DNA from: Viscum album
Lineage: Eukaryota > Streptophyta > Magnoliopsida > Santalales > Viscaceae
DNA length: 64,000 bases
Assembly: GCA_963277665.1 (NCBI GenBank)
Contig: OY728143.1
Coordinates: 1,120,648,110 to 1,120,712,109 of the forward strand
Direction of reading: 5' to 3'
The notes beneath the pieces are model-generated. The model searched no databases. It saw only the letters and a list, made by a program, of their open reading frames with translations, and was not told the origin of the DNA. The position numbers were made by a program, and so were the translations under genes. Positions 50,256 through 63,189 of this stretch are shown here, piece after piece (the stretch's first letter is position 1; each line of letters starts with the position of its first letter).

Positions 50256-53200
50256 TGTCATGACCCTTCCCTTGGGGCCCATTCTGTGACAACCCCATGC
50301 CCGCCTACCATAGGCCAGGGGATGGTGACTATCACTAAAGGCGTAATTCCCTAAAAATGTAAAGGTATTACCTTTATAACCTATAAACACACACATCAAG
50401 ATACAAACACCACTAAACTATATAAAAAAAAGTGTTCTAAAAGTAAAAGAGGCTAGAATACAAGCCCAACAGTAAAGGTACAAGTACAACTAAAAACAAT
50501 ACAACTGAAGAAAAGAATGAAAAGAAGCTACTGGGTTGTTATCTAGGATTCCAACCTATAGGTTAGGTACAGATAGCCTCCTCATCACTCCAAGTTTTTT
50601 CGTCTCCTCCATGTACTACACACCATATGGTCCACCATTGGGAACTATTCAGTCCTAGTACCCTCAAACTCAGTTAGCGTTGTCCTTTATATGAAACCAA
50701 CACAACAAGGTGTGGGCATAGCCTGTGAAGGGGTGAGTATAACGATACTCAGTAGGGACTCTGAGACCCTCAAGGTCTCATAAAATCAAACAAGGATAAA
50801 CCAAAAAGTATGAAATCAACAAATAACCTTACTTAGATATATTCCCATACATATACCTAAGATATCAAGTGATCCATCTCAATCATAAGGAAAACACAAA
50901 AAAACTGATTCATCTAAACCTGATTTTATTCTAGGGGTAGTATCAAGTTACATCCCTAGTCACATTATCGAAACCTTGGATGCTAGAGAACTCCTACTCT
51001 ATCGAGTATTGTGGGTCTACCGTGACACCAAGTGCGCTTCGCACTAACATTGGACTACTGAGGTACTTCTCATGTCGAGTACCGTGGATCGGCTGCGTCA
51101 CCAAGCGTGCTCCCCACCGTGGGTCTGACGCATCACCAAGCACGCTCCCCCTCGTATCCTGCTGAGGTACTCCTCCTATCGAGTACCCTGGGTCTGCCAT
51201 GAAACCAAGACGCTCCCCACTATGGGCTTTTCATGACACCGAGGCGCTCCCCACTGTGCTAGTTGAGTCACTCCGAGGAGAAATGGTCACAAGTCATCAG
51301 GTCTCATCCAGCTACTAGGTCTCTGCACTATGCTCGCTCATCTTCGAAAGGATCCACTCTAGGAGCTAGTGGTCGATACTCCAACTATCACGATGTCCCA
51401 TGGATAAGTATATCAAAGGTATTCCACGACATAGTGGTCTCAACACAACAGATGATGTATCAAACGGATGCTCGATCAGTGAGTTATTAGCCATTTAGTC
51501 CCAAGGGCCCTGTTGGAATCATGCTCGATCCAACTTGATCATTCCCATATAAAACCAAAACTCTAGTGGAGTATACTCAAAGGAACAGTTTCACTCCAAG
51601 ATTTTCGGCAGTGCTGGCGGTTTTTCAAACATACGTCTGGTGTCAAAAATATAGTCAAAAGAGAGTAATGGTGTGTAGTGGGCCCGGGTCCGGTGGGACC
51701 TGGTCAGACCGACCTGGCCCAACCCGACCTGGGCCGACCCAGTTTGGGTCAACCTGGTATGACCCGTTGGGTTTGGCCTGGCCCGTTGGGTTTGGCAAGA
51801 CATGCCATGAGGGGCTGTAGAGAGCCGTGAGGGTGCGGATTTGATGCGGGTCGGCATAAGGGTGGCTTTGCCCAGAGGGCGCCACGTGGGCGACACGGCC
51901 TGGAGGGCCCCGTGAGGATGGCTCGGCCCGGGCCGTAGATCAGGTTCGGATCATAGGGACAGGGGGCGCGGCTTAGGGCGGCTCAGCTTGGGTGTTGAGG
52001 TGGCGTGACCGAGGCCAGTTCATCCAGTGGGGGTGATTTGGAGGACAGTGTGGCCGAGAGGCCAGAGCGGCCAGGGTAGCGCGGCGCAACTGGGGCGAGG
52101 TGCGGCCAGGTGCACACTGTGTCTGGGTCACTGCGCGGCTCGGGGTTGTTTCAGCCTGCAGCAGTGTGGGGCCAGTTTGGTCAAGGGGTTGGAGTGCCGC
52201 AGGGGGGACACGGGCTGTAGAGGTCTCAGGTGGCATCATTGTTTCCTTCTTCACCTTCATCACCTTCATCACCTTCCTACGTTTCGAAGACCACCACAAA
52301 ACAAGACAAGGGTTACAGAGAGGATGGGCCATGATAGTTTGGCATGGACTCTCCGCATTAGAGTGGTAGAAAAAGGATCACAAGAATGAAGTACTTATAA
52401 CCCTACCTCAAATATTCTTCCCAAACCACAAAAGAAAAGAAAGGGTGTACTTGTGAAGTGATAATCAAACAACATTAAACCCCTACTTGTTCGTTGTTGG
52501 TTGATGTTGGTGTGAAAAGGCGGATGTAGATTCGTTGTAGACAAAAAAAATCCTACGTCTGAGGATGTTTTGAGGATGAAAATCGATTTTGAGGTCGTTC
52601 TTCATAGTCGAAGATGAGGACATCCTACATCGGAAGAAGTCTCAAGGAAGAAGGTCGAAGGAGGTTGGTGTTCTGCTTTGGTGGAGCATTCTTTATTGGA
52701 GAGCGTAATCCTCCAAGTGTTAGTAATCGCGGCACTTTACCAGTGTTTCATCACTTGGTGAAGCCATCCCAAATCCTCCTCCCAAGATCCATATATATAG
52801 GAGAGGGGGAGAGGTATTTAACGATCATGGAATTTTTGTTGGTTCATTTATTAGGAACCTTACTAAATTCCAATTTCACTGCTACTTAATATTTAAAAAG
52901 TGCAAAGACAGTTAATTTACATTGGAATAATAATGTGGTGCATTGGAAAAATTTAATATGGAGGAAGGTTGGCACAAATTAATTTGTAGGAAGTCAAGAG
53001 GCTTCTCCACATTAATGAAGGGGAGGGGGGAGATTCAAAGTTTCTTTCAATTAAAGGGGGTGTTTAATCCCAGGTCATCCCCACCACTATAACCTCTCAT
53101 GAGAGGTTAAGGTCTGGTGGTCCCCACACATCAACATCCACATGGTGGTTTTGTTCTAGTGGACCCCACCTCCCAAAACCCACAAGGGTGTTGCAAATAA

Positions 53201-53531
53201 AAATAAAAAATTTATACACTTTTATTTTTATTTTATTCCTACATGAAAAACCCAAAAACTGACTTTCACCCTTGACTAACTGTCATCGAGGTGAAAGTCT
53301 TCATAAGAGAATATAGGCACTGTGAGTTCAACGGTGCTGTCAGATTTCAATTCTGAGCACTGGTTCGAAAGTTAGAAAAACCCACCTGCAAGTTTACTAA
53401 AAGTACACAAAAAAGTTAAGAAATTCATTCTGGGAACTTCGGGCCTCGGAATCACATGCCCTAAATATTCACAAACTCGTAAAATTCCCATTTTTTTAAA
53501 AAAATTTACATTGAAATTCCAGGTCTTTACA
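50256..53531 (-). repeat. Array LTR 3 (3,276 bp), outermost 5' LTR
   Basis: Starts TGTCATGACCC and ends GGTCTTTACA. On the right it meets TAATC and then foreign relic sequence instead of a PPT, so it is the outer edge of the array. It keeps the GTGGGTCTG repeats (50990-51260) and TATA-like site, but only about one hairpin repeat. Confidence 0.9.
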
Positions 53532-55271
53532 TAATCATCAAAATATCCTCATTATTCAATTCTCTATAGTCAATGATATATATGTCATCATGAACATACC
53601 AAAAAATATAGGAGATGTGGAATATATCATGGATTTAATATATTAGTGGGGTGATTTTCAACTAGTAAAGAACATTATAAATGTTCCCGAACACCTTGAA
53701 AGAATCTAAAATTTTAGGTGAGATATTTCCTCCATTTTTTATCATTGATATCCCATATCAAGGGGAAAACATCAAGGAAACATGGTCTCTAACTTTGAAC
53801 TCCACTTTTTTCCTCCAACAACCAGCATAAGAGTCATTCTTGTCCTATAAAACATTCATCCACTCTAATAACAACTAGTCATTCTAATTCACTCTCTACA
53901 GAACCTCATGTACAAGAATTAATGAATCCCCAAACCCATACTAGAATAACTTATTATAACATGGCCACCCATATGTGTCCTAAAATGGAGCCACATCAAT
54001 GGAAGTGTGAAAACTATTATGATAAGAAAACTCATCCTAGGGAAATTTTTTCACACATGAGACAAAAAATTCAATTATTCACACCCACAACATATAATCT
54101 ACTATAGGGACATTATGCTTCTTTTTACCATCTATTTTATAGTGGAATTAAATTTTGTGATGTAATTGAGTGAAAAAATCATGATGTAATCACCTAGATA
54201 CTTGTGAGGTAATTCATGAATCCCGATACGAGACATTGAACCTCAAGACACTATATAGTTTCATCCCATCATCCACATTCTTTTTTTAAGAAACATGAAC
54301 TATGCATGAATCCTTAATATCTAATAGGTAATATGATTTGATCAAATGGTCCAAAATTGAAAATATATCATTGTATCCTTTTTGTACTCAGGGTAAACAT
54401 GTGAAAACATCTATCGAGATGCCGACCCATTTCCACTACGAAATATCAAACAGCTGTAAAACCCCATGAAGAACATGGTGCATAACCATTTCATTAGGGA
54501 AAATAGACACAATTCTGCAAAAGAAAACACTTATCATTTTATTATTTTCCACCATAACTATGTTATCATAACACTATACATCTTAGATACCATGGGGTTT
54601 ACTGATAATGAAGATCTATGAAACCCATAAAGGACACCCTCATGCATACCCATTGGAACAAAAAGAATCCCATGAAGCATCAGCTAGTTCCTACCATCCC
54701 CAAACTATCCCTTTGAAGCATCACCATAGACAAAATGATCATTCATCACCTATGAATTTAATTTTACCCAAGTAGACTCCACCTAAAATATTATAAAAGA
54801 CCTCAACATCATCTAAAATAAGAATCCTCTTCTATCAACAACCATTGAATATATATGCAGAGATTATAAATCCTTTATCAGTCCTTTGGAATCCCAATAA
54901 TCATGAATAACATTCTTATGTTCTATTCTACTAAAATAATCATCTTCAATAATACTTTTTCATGAGGTGTAAGACATCTGAAATAGAAATAATGAATATT
55001 ATCTATCCACCTTCATTGTTACAGATCCATATCATGATTGTAAAATATATACCTCAAGATCTTATAATCTATGATGACCACAAACTCTACCCTATTAGTT
55101 GTTTCTGCTAAACACACACAACTAAATATAAATGAATATTATTGGCTGAATTAATATGCTCATGTGGAATAATTACAAAACACCTTAAACATTTCTCAAT
55201 CATATAGATGCTAGAGGAATGGATTTCTCAACAACGTTCTTGACAGATAACTGAACACTTTCTAATACAGA
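53532..55271 (-). pseudogene. Chromovirus relic, integrase to RNase H (continues from 33902)
   Basis: Highly AT-rich minus-strand pol relic. Collinear matches to copy A include CTATAGTCAATGATATA against CCATGGTCGATGATGTG (37453), GAAACATGGTCTCTAACTTT against GACATGGTCACCATCCTCGA (37660), and GATCTTATAATCTATGATGA (55050) against the RNase H part near 38930. It continues the relic left of the array in phase. No open frame of note. The plus-strand element at 55272 interrupts it again. Confidence 0.6.
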
Positions 55272-57662
55272 TGTGTGATCCTGGGTTTTTCATGAGATAT
55301 GGATTTTCCTTTTGGTATAAATGTGTTGCTTTCCTTTTTTTCTTATACTCTAGGCCGACTCATGGTCCGGTTGGGTTCTTTTTGGGAAAGAAAGGGGAAA
55401 ACAAGATAAAATATGGATGTAGGCTAGGTACACTAGATGTGCTTGGTCTACATGTCGTGTAATTCAAGTACACGCTGTATAAATTGACGTCATGATGTGT
55501 AGCCAAACTAGCTCTAAAAATAAATAAGTTGGAGTACCTATCGTGTACATTCTCAACATGTTTTTTTCAAAAGATGTTGTAGCTAATGATTTTGACAGAT
55601 AGTATGTTTTCTCTAATTTTTGAACACAAATACCATCTATTCTAGTTTTTCAAGTATGAATTCCATCCAGACTCTGATTCATGCACTGTTTGTCACATTG
55701 GAACTATATCAGTATGAACTCAATTACTTTTTATTCATTATTGATTCTTTAGAACAACAAATTCACTATTTGTATTTAGGCTCATTTTTTCTAATATTCT
55801 CTTATACGCTCATTCGTTAGTTTTGTTCAAAATCGAGACAAATTAAGACACGATACAGGATGAGGAATCTACTACCGAGGAAAGGAAGGTGGTATATAAT
55901 TTCTTTCAGAATTTCTTGGTATTTTTCAAGCATTCGGATGAAATTCAATTTGATAGACTTTTTCCGAGAAGTCTAATTTTCGAGCGAGTAGCTTTTAGTA
56001 GATGTAGTCGGACCTAGTGAGGATACTCATAGGTTCCATCTAGGTGCATCGACTCCCATTACGTGTTTCATGGTCACCCAAGGGGTTTATTTTAAGTGGA
56101 ATATATTTTTTCTAGTTTAAAACATCCATGGGGTGCGTTCTTGCGTTTTCCTAGTTTGAGGAAGCCTATTAATGCTTTGATTGCTTGAGTTTCCTATTTA
56201 AGATATGTACTGCCTCCTTGCTCAATTAATATCATGTTATTACTTGTGTATGTTGATAGTTTTCCTAGTTAAATAGATAATATGGGTGGGTTTACCTATA
56301 TGTAAAAGACTAATGGCATGTTAAATAGTTTATATTTGTGGGTATCCCCATATTCTAGTTTTGAGGAATTGTTTGCATGAGTGGGTATACTCATTGCTTG
56401 TGATTATTTATGTGAGTAGGTATACTCACCTAGTTATAAATGTTTATCATGAATTATTTAATTCTTGATTGATTGATTTAATGGTTTGATATACGCCTTG
56501 GACTACTCTCCTTGGATCTGGAATATGGTAGTGGATGCCTTGGGTTGATTCTGTCACTTGGGGTCTTGATATTCTGGGATTCCTCAGACCTTGCTACCCC
56601 GTAGGATCCGAATTGCTTTGGCTCTTGTATGACATGATATTGAATTAATCCTAGGACCCCATCAATTTCCTAACTAGGTTTCCCCCAGTGATTCCCATGG
56701 GACTCGATGGGATGCCTTGGAAATGCTTCTTGGATCCATCCTTCTACGATCTAGAGATATTATTACATGGATGCCTTGTTCGGCTGACACATTGGATCCA
56801 ACACTTTTGGTATTCTAATTTACTATACAGTGTGGTTGTGGGATGCTAATTCAATATACGGTGTGGATGAGGATCAGTTGACTTCACCATACAACATGGT
56901 TGTGGATTTCATGTAACAATTGGATGTACGGTGTGGTCATGTGACTTGCTTGTTTACTTTTTATAGCTTCCTTGTTATGAGTTGACTCTCCTTTTGAGGT
57001 AGCCTTGAGGGATATTTAGTTTTATATTACAATAGACATATTCCATGGGCATATGCACTTACTTACCAATTGTTTACACTACCTATCACCTTTTTAGAGT
57101 TATTGTTTGAACTGTATAGACCTAGGTGGTTTCCTACTAGGATATTTATCTCAAACCCTATTTGGGCCTCTTTGGGGACCCAAAAAGATTATGTGGTTTT
57201 TGGTTATGACCAAGGAAAGGGCCCTAGTATAGTTTTTTTATTATGGATTTGGAGCAGGTGAGCATATGACCAATCTTAGGCTTGCGATAATGGGATACCT
57301 TTTTGGCCTCCTGTTCTTTTTGGGATACTTTTATTATATTGCCACATTCTATTCTGGATGTTTTCTAGACACTTGTACCATCTTATTCATTTTTTATATG
57401 AGAGGAACTTGGTTATTGATAGTATATTCATATTTTCATGTATTAATTTTAATTGTCTGCTGTTTTTTTTCACCACTAATATTGCATGTTTTTGACTTCC
57501 TTTATGATACACTGGTATTGTGGGCATATTCTACCCACTAACTCACATAGGCCCTTGCTAATATTCTGTAGCCTCTAGCATTTGGGGAGATGTGCTTGAG
57601 GCCTTGTGACCAACCAAGCTCAGAGCACTATTTCAAGTGGCATTCGGGTCTGAGACATTACA
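55272..57662 (+). repeat. 5' LTR of plus-strand chromovirus (2,391 bp)
   Basis: Starts TGTGTGATCCTGGG and ends GAGACATTACA. Matches the 3' copy from 63190 onward over at least 700 bases; for example CTAGTTTTTCAAGTATGAAT and GGAACTATATCAGTATG occur in both. A decayed primer site TTCTATCATAG (57666-57676; usual TGGTATCAGAG) follows. About 36-bp repeats with GGTGTGG lie at 56810-56945. Confidence 0.82.
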
Positions 57663-58521
57663 AAGTTCTATCATAGGATTTTTTTGACTAAATATTTGGA
57701 GACATTAGACAATGATAGTAAAGAAATGGAATTTTATATTAATCAATGTCATGGAGTAACCACCCACATAATGATAAAAAGAAAATTTCCTCAAATTGGG
57801 TTCGGATTTGTTGGATTTTGACTATTAGAGTTGATATTATTTCACTATTGGGTGACACACGTGATTTCTACTCTTACTATTGATGCAATTTTGGGTTCTA
57901 TTTTAGATGAAACATTATGAGATGAGGGTGTTCCATCTCATGCATAATATAGACACTTGTTATAATCACATACCATGAATTATGCCATTCTATTTAGGAT
58001 GCATTAGATATTTCATGTTTCTTTGATAGTTTATGTAATAGTTGTGCCTACTATTGAGTTTGTTGGGTGAAGTAGATAAGGGTGTGACATCATATTTCAA
58101 TCCATAAAGAATATGGGACCTTATGAATTGGAAAATGACCCACCAGTGAAATGTAAATGCTTAAATGAACTTGTAATATGTATGGTTTGGATGGGAGCCA
58201 TGTTTTGGGTTCATGAGGTGTTATGGGCCCTCATGTATTCAAAAATAGCTAAAATCATTGTTAAATTTCCGAAAAAACTAATTGTGAAATGGAAATGAAG
58301 ACTCGAATGGAATATAGAGAGTTGACCTAGACAAAACTTTTGAGTGGGTGAGAGGCACATTTTCTAGTGGTTCGATGTATGTTCATTATATAGTCCTATT
58401 TTTAAAAGAATGTTTGTAGGTTTTACTTTGTTTCAAGAAGGGTTTTGACCTATCTAGTGATTTTGAAAATTGTTCCGTGATGTTGTTCTTTTCAGAGGCA
58501 TGCATTTGGAATTATAGAAAC
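57663..58521. other. Leader of plus-strand chromovirus
   Basis: Non-coding sequence between the decayed primer site and the gag start at 58522. Nothing further recognisable. Confidence 0.5.
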
Positions 58522-59700
58522 ATGCCACCACGATGACCTCTTGTGGTATGCAGCGATGGAGGTGATGACCGTACATTGGAGACTGTGGGCCATGGGCTAC
58601 CTCTTGATCCTCATATAATGCCATCTATGGATTATGAGGGTATTCCATACTAAGGTGTTGAGGCACAGTTCTGTGAGTGTTTCTTTCTCTATTTGTTGTC
58701 TTACCTAGGGGCACCATAGCCTTCCTTGACTATGGCTGAGCTGAGATGGCTGTTCCAGCAGTATCCCACTCCCATGATTTCAGGGTATGGAAGGCCATAT
58801 GATATAGAGATATGGTATGGCACCACGTTACAAATTTTAGACCATCTGGATAAGCCTCCTGAGTAGAGGGTCAAGCAAGAAACTTACATGCTCCGTAGAG
58901 AAGCAAATAACAGTGTGACGTTTTGAACCAAGATGATGGGAAATAGAATTTGGATTGGGATGAATTCAAAAACTTCTTCTATGAATACTTTTACCTCATG
59001 ACTCAACGATTAGAGCGGGTGAGTGAGTTTACACGTCTAGTGCAGGGTTCAATGACAGTTATGGAATGGTTTTCACACATTACAGAGCTGCAACATTTTG
59101 CACCGATGAATCTTACTGATGAGCTATCAAGGGAGAGGATCTTCGAGGAAGGTCTTTGACATGCTATATGATCTCAAGTAATCGTTTTTAGTTAGACTTA
59201 TATCACTGAGATTCTAAATCAGGCACTGATTAGAGACCAGAACATGAGGGAAGTTGGGGGTACAAAACATAGTGGTGTTGTTTATCACCCTAGTTGATCT
59301 ACATATTCAAGAAGGAAGCACCATTTCAAGGATTCCTGCGACATAATTTCCATTCAGGTTGTTGGTGTTGGTAGCTTGGTGTTTTTTCCATCTGTGTTGT
59401 AGGCAAGTCCACATGAAGAATCAATGCGTCCATAACCCAGTCGAATATCGAGCTTACGTTAGGTTGGGGAACATGAAATGGTTTGGCAGGACCTTCTCTC
59501 CAGCTGTGAGTGGTAGGTGTCGGATTCGACGTCAGGTTCAGGGGTAGGGTCTTTATCTCTACACTAGGCTAGGAGATGGAGTAGTGTGAGAAGGTCTGGA
59601 CAATGCAGTGTTGGTTTTGGACATCATATCCAAAAACCGAGTTCTCAGAGGCAGTAGGGTAGATCAGTTTAGGGTAGCCAAGAAGGGTCAAAGGGACATG
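58522..59700 (+). pseudogene. Plus-strand chromovirus gag
   Basis: Starts at ATG 58522 (MPPR, then a stop). The gag domain is clear at 58950-59159: WDEFKNFFYEYF, VSEFTRLVQGSMTVMEWFSH and DELSRERIFEEGL, close to the family's QGSMTVAEY and RFEEGL. Zinc knuckle remains at about 59390-59430 as CCRQVHMKNQC, missing its spacing. Several stops. Confidence 0.8.
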
Positions 59701-59789
59701 GTATAGGTTAGACTTATGCAGTTAAATAGACCCCACATGTGTAAGATCCTGGACCCTCTATGATGAGAGGTACAATCTTAGTAGCTTCA

Positions 59790-60100
59790 ATTGTTACATC
59801 ATCTCTTTTCAATACAGATGCATCTCACAGCTTTATCTCTGCACAAGTGCTAGATAGACTTGGCCTTGTTGTTTTTTATTCTAAAGATTTTTTGATGCTA
59901 TAAACACTGTTGGGAGTTAGGATTAGTGATGTAAACTATTTTACGGAGTGTCCCCATGAATTTAGAGGGTTTCACTTCATCTAGGATCTTTATGTCCTCT
60001 AGATAATAGGGATCGACGACATTCTCATAATGGATTGGCTCATAGCATGTTGAGTATGTGTTGAAAGCTATCGTCGGAGGGTGACTTTTATATCCCCATA
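59790..60100 (+). pseudogene. Plus-strand chromovirus protease
   Basis: Aspartic protease relic: FNTDASHSFISAQVLDRLGL near 59810-59870 matches the family's FDSGASHSFIS, with the catalytic D-S-G changed to N-T-D, then DDILIMDWLIAC matches the usual VILGMDWL. The change at the active site and internal stops make it inactive. Confidence 0.75.
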
Positions 60101-60332
60101 TGGTGCAGTGCTTATTAAAAAAGTTGAATGGGGTGTATAGTCAAGTAGAGATGGACTTGAACATCGTGGACTTGGCTGGATGACAACCCAGATTTATAGT
60201 TTGTTTCCGAATGATAGGGGTGAGTCAGGAATACATTCCTCTTGTGGTTGATCACTTCAAGGATGAATTTTCTAATGAATTTTCTTCTTTACCTCATTAT
60301 ATAGAGGTGTATTTCTCCATCTTGTTAATTCC

Positions 60333-60960
60333 ATGATCTGCGCCGGTATCCATTCCTCTTTACAGGATGGCTATGATGGAGTGCAGGAGCTCAAAAGGAA
60401 GGTAGAGAATTTAAAGGCCAAGGGGTTTATCAGACCCTGTACATTCCCATGGTGTTCTCCTATCCATTTGGTGAAAAAGGAGGAATCAAATCTTAGTCTA
60501 TGTGTGGATTATCCAAATATGAACAAGATAACGGTTAAAAACAGATATCCCTTGCCACAGATTGATGACCCGTTTGATTAGATTTGAGGAGTTCGAGTGT
60601 TGTCGAAGATCGGCATGAGGGAAGGATATCAATAGGTTCATGTTTGACCTATATAAATACATCATACAAATATTCGTAGTAGGTATAGTTTTTATGAATA
60701 TCTGGATATGTCTTCCGGTATAATGAACGCGCCAACAGTTTTCATGGCACTGATGAACCGATTGTTCCATCTTTACTTGGATGCTATTGTGGTGGTTTTA
60801 ATGAATGATATCATTGTGTATTATCACAATCTACATGACCATGATGGCCATATTGAGATCATTTCTAATACACTGAGACAGAATCAGTTATATGATAAGC
60901 CTGAAATGTTCCACTTTTGGATGGACTAGATTCACTACTTTGGTCACATTGACTTAGAGA
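60333..60960 (+). pseudogene. Plus-strand chromovirus reverse transcriptase
   Basis: Opens with the family's connecting region and fingers: VENLKAKGFIRPCTFPWCSP, then LSLCVDYPNMNKITVKNRYP, then LPQIDD. After a frame break, SGIMNAPTVFMALMNRLF and then VVVLMNDIIVYYHNL: the catalytic FIDD is LMND, one of the two aspartates lost. It ends with LRQNQLYDKPEMFHFWMD. Clear identity, dead enzyme. Confidence 0.88.
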
Positions 60961-60986
60961 CAGGAGTGTCAGTGGCCCCATAGAAG

Positions 60987-61583
60987 TTGAGAGTTTTTGT
61001 TTCCTGGGAACATCCCAATAAGTTTTTTTACATACAGAGATTCTTAGGGTTAGCTGGATACTACATGAATTTTATACAGGACTTTTCAAGTTTAGTTGTG
61101 CTATTTATGAGCTTGACTAAGAAGGGTGTGATGTTTGTGTGGTCAAAAACTTGTGACACAACCTTTCAGGGGAAGAAATGGAGGCTGACATCAGCACCAG
61201 TTCTAGTACTACCAGAGTAGGGGAAGAGCTACACATTGTACTATGGAACTTTAGGTATTGATCAGGGGGTAGTATTGATTATAGGAGATAGAGTAGTGGT
61301 GTACGTGTCTTGGCAGTTGATGCCTCATGAGAAGAAATACCATATGCATTATCTCGATTTACCTGCAATTGTTCTTGCGTTGCGATGTTGGAGACACTAT
61401 ATATTTGGATATTGTATTGTGGGGTTCACCGACCACAAAAGTGTAATGAATATCTTTATGATGCATGGTCTAACTTTGAGTTATCTAGGGTGGGTGGAGT
61501 GCCTAAAATATGTTTACATTGAGATTTCCCCCATGCCAAGTAAGGGAAATTCAATAGTCGACCCACTGAGCAGGAGGACCTAA
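60987..61583 (+). pseudogene. Plus-strand chromovirus RT connection and RNase H
   Basis: IQRFLGLAGYYMNFIQDFSS and MSLTKKGVMFVWSKTCDTTF are the RT thumb/connection. RNase H follows at 61236: VVVYVSWQLMPHEKKYHMHY, then LDLPAIVLALRCWRHYIFGY, TDHKSVMNIF and PSKGNSIVDPLSRRT, matching the usual ADALSRK end. This is the best kept part of the element: one frame of 115 residues is still open. Confidence 0.88.
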
Positions 61584-61849
61584 ATACATGCATTGTAGCT
61601 GGCCAGTAGTGAGTGGCAGATTATGGGGTTGTTTTTTGAGATGCATCCATATGTTCATGAAATATTGGGGAATACTTTTCTTTCACCCATTTCCATTACC
61701 TCTACCATGTTGGATTGAGTTAGGATGAGGAAACTATCGAATTTTGAAGGACTAGTTATATGGGAAGGTGTGGTAGTTAAGGACCCTCCTCCTGGTTGGA
61801 TGAAATGCAATGATGATATCTTGCGTATCCATGGTATTGTATGAGATTT

Positions 61850-63125
61850 ATTGGATATATGTGAGGAGTTGATATGGGAGCTTCAGGCATCATCTTAGGC
61901 AGTGCATCAAAGGGGTGACCAAGATGTACTGTGACTTCCGACATCCATTCTGGTGGCCGGGAATGAAGAGAGATGTAGTAGGTTTTGTGAGGAGGTATTC
62001 TACCTGTAGGTAGGTGATGCCCAAACATCAGTGACTTGATAAGATTTTATAGTAGTTACCCATCCCGGAGTGGAAATTAGATGATGTTGTGATGGATTTT
62101 GTGACGGGTTTTCTGAGTTTTCCTCGAGGTAATGATGTTTTGTGGGTTGTCATTGATGGGATTACGAAGGTCACACATTTCTTACCGATCAAAGAGACAT
62201 TAAGTGTAAATGATCTTCGAATGTATTACATATGAGATGTGGTATGAAATAAAGGGGTCCGTGCACTATTGTTTCACCTAGGGATTCCATCTTTACATAT
62301 CATTTCTGGATGATTTTTCAGTGGGCGCTGGGTACAAGGGAGCTTCTGAGAACAACATACCACCCTTAGATTGATGGTCAGTCAGAGCATACATTATATG
62401 TTCAAGTGGAAATTCTATGAGCATGAAACCATGATTTTGGGGGCTCTTGGGAGAGGAGAATTCACCTGATTGCCTTTTCCTATAGTAACAGTAATCATGG
62501 GAAGTCACGTATGTATCCTTATGAGACTTCATAGAGTAGGTCATTCCATTCTCCCATGTGTCGGTTAGAGAGAGGAGAGGTATATTTATTGGGACCGCGT
62601 CTCATACATGGGACTTCTGAGCCATTCTAGTTGATTTAGAAGAATATGGAAACTACACAGTCTTGTCCGAAATCCTACACCGATTGTCATAGATGACCTA
62701 TAGTGTTCGAGGATAGGGACTAGTTTTTCTTGTGTGTTTCAACGAGGCTGGGAAAAAGGTGAATCCGAAGACAGGTTAAACATTCTCCGAGATATATTAA
62801 GCTATTCGATATTCTAGAGATAGTCAGTTCAGTTGCCTATCTGTTGTAGTTACCTTAGAGGTACCAATGCATGAACGACTTCTTCCATGTATCTCAACTA
62901 TGCCACTATCACTCAGACCCATCTCACATTTTTCATCCTGAGGAGGTTGGGGTTTAGATCGATGCCTCCATTAAAGTGAATTTGATTCATATCATTGACA
63001 TTATCATAATGGTTTTCTAAGGCCAGTTAGTTCCTCTAGTATGAGTGTTATGGAAGCATGGCTTTTTATAGGGTGTGACTTGGGAGAGGGAGGCTGATCT
63101 ACATGATGAGTTGTCGGAGTTGTTT
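61850..63125 (+). pseudogene. Plus-strand chromovirus integrase and chromodomain-like end
   Basis: The zinc-binding and core region read through stops: VTKMYCDFRHPFWWPGMKRD, then LPIPEWKLDDVVMDFVTGF, then DVLWVVIDGITKVTHFLPIK. The C-terminal part near 62810-63120 has the remnant of SQLRKY..DPSH (CHYHSDPSHIFHP), then GQLVPLV and GVTWEREADLHDELSELFSD, as in chromovirus tails. Frames change several times. Confidence 0.8.
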
Positions 63126-63189
63126 TCAGACCAGTCTTGACAACCATTTAGAGTTTAATTCAGGGATGAATTACCATAAATGGGATGAT

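Larger units (their letters stand above)
33903..53531 (-). mobile_element. Three-LTR tandem chromovirus array (LTR-internal-LTR-internal-LTR)
   Basis: Three LTRs of 3.28-3.34 kb (33903-37215, 42049-45389, 50256-53531) alternate with two internal regions (37216-42048, 45390-50255), all read on the minus strand. Each internal region has its own PPT at the left and primer site at the right, so the middle LTR serves as the 5' LTR of one copy and the 3' LTR of the other. TAAAC lies before the first LTR and TAATC after the last, a 4-of-5 match fitting a decayed 5-bp target duplication of the whole unit. There is no flanking DNA or duplication at the middle LTR. Chromoviral C-terminal features and long LTRs suggest the Tekay/Del lineage. 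All genes are broken. Confidence 0.9.
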
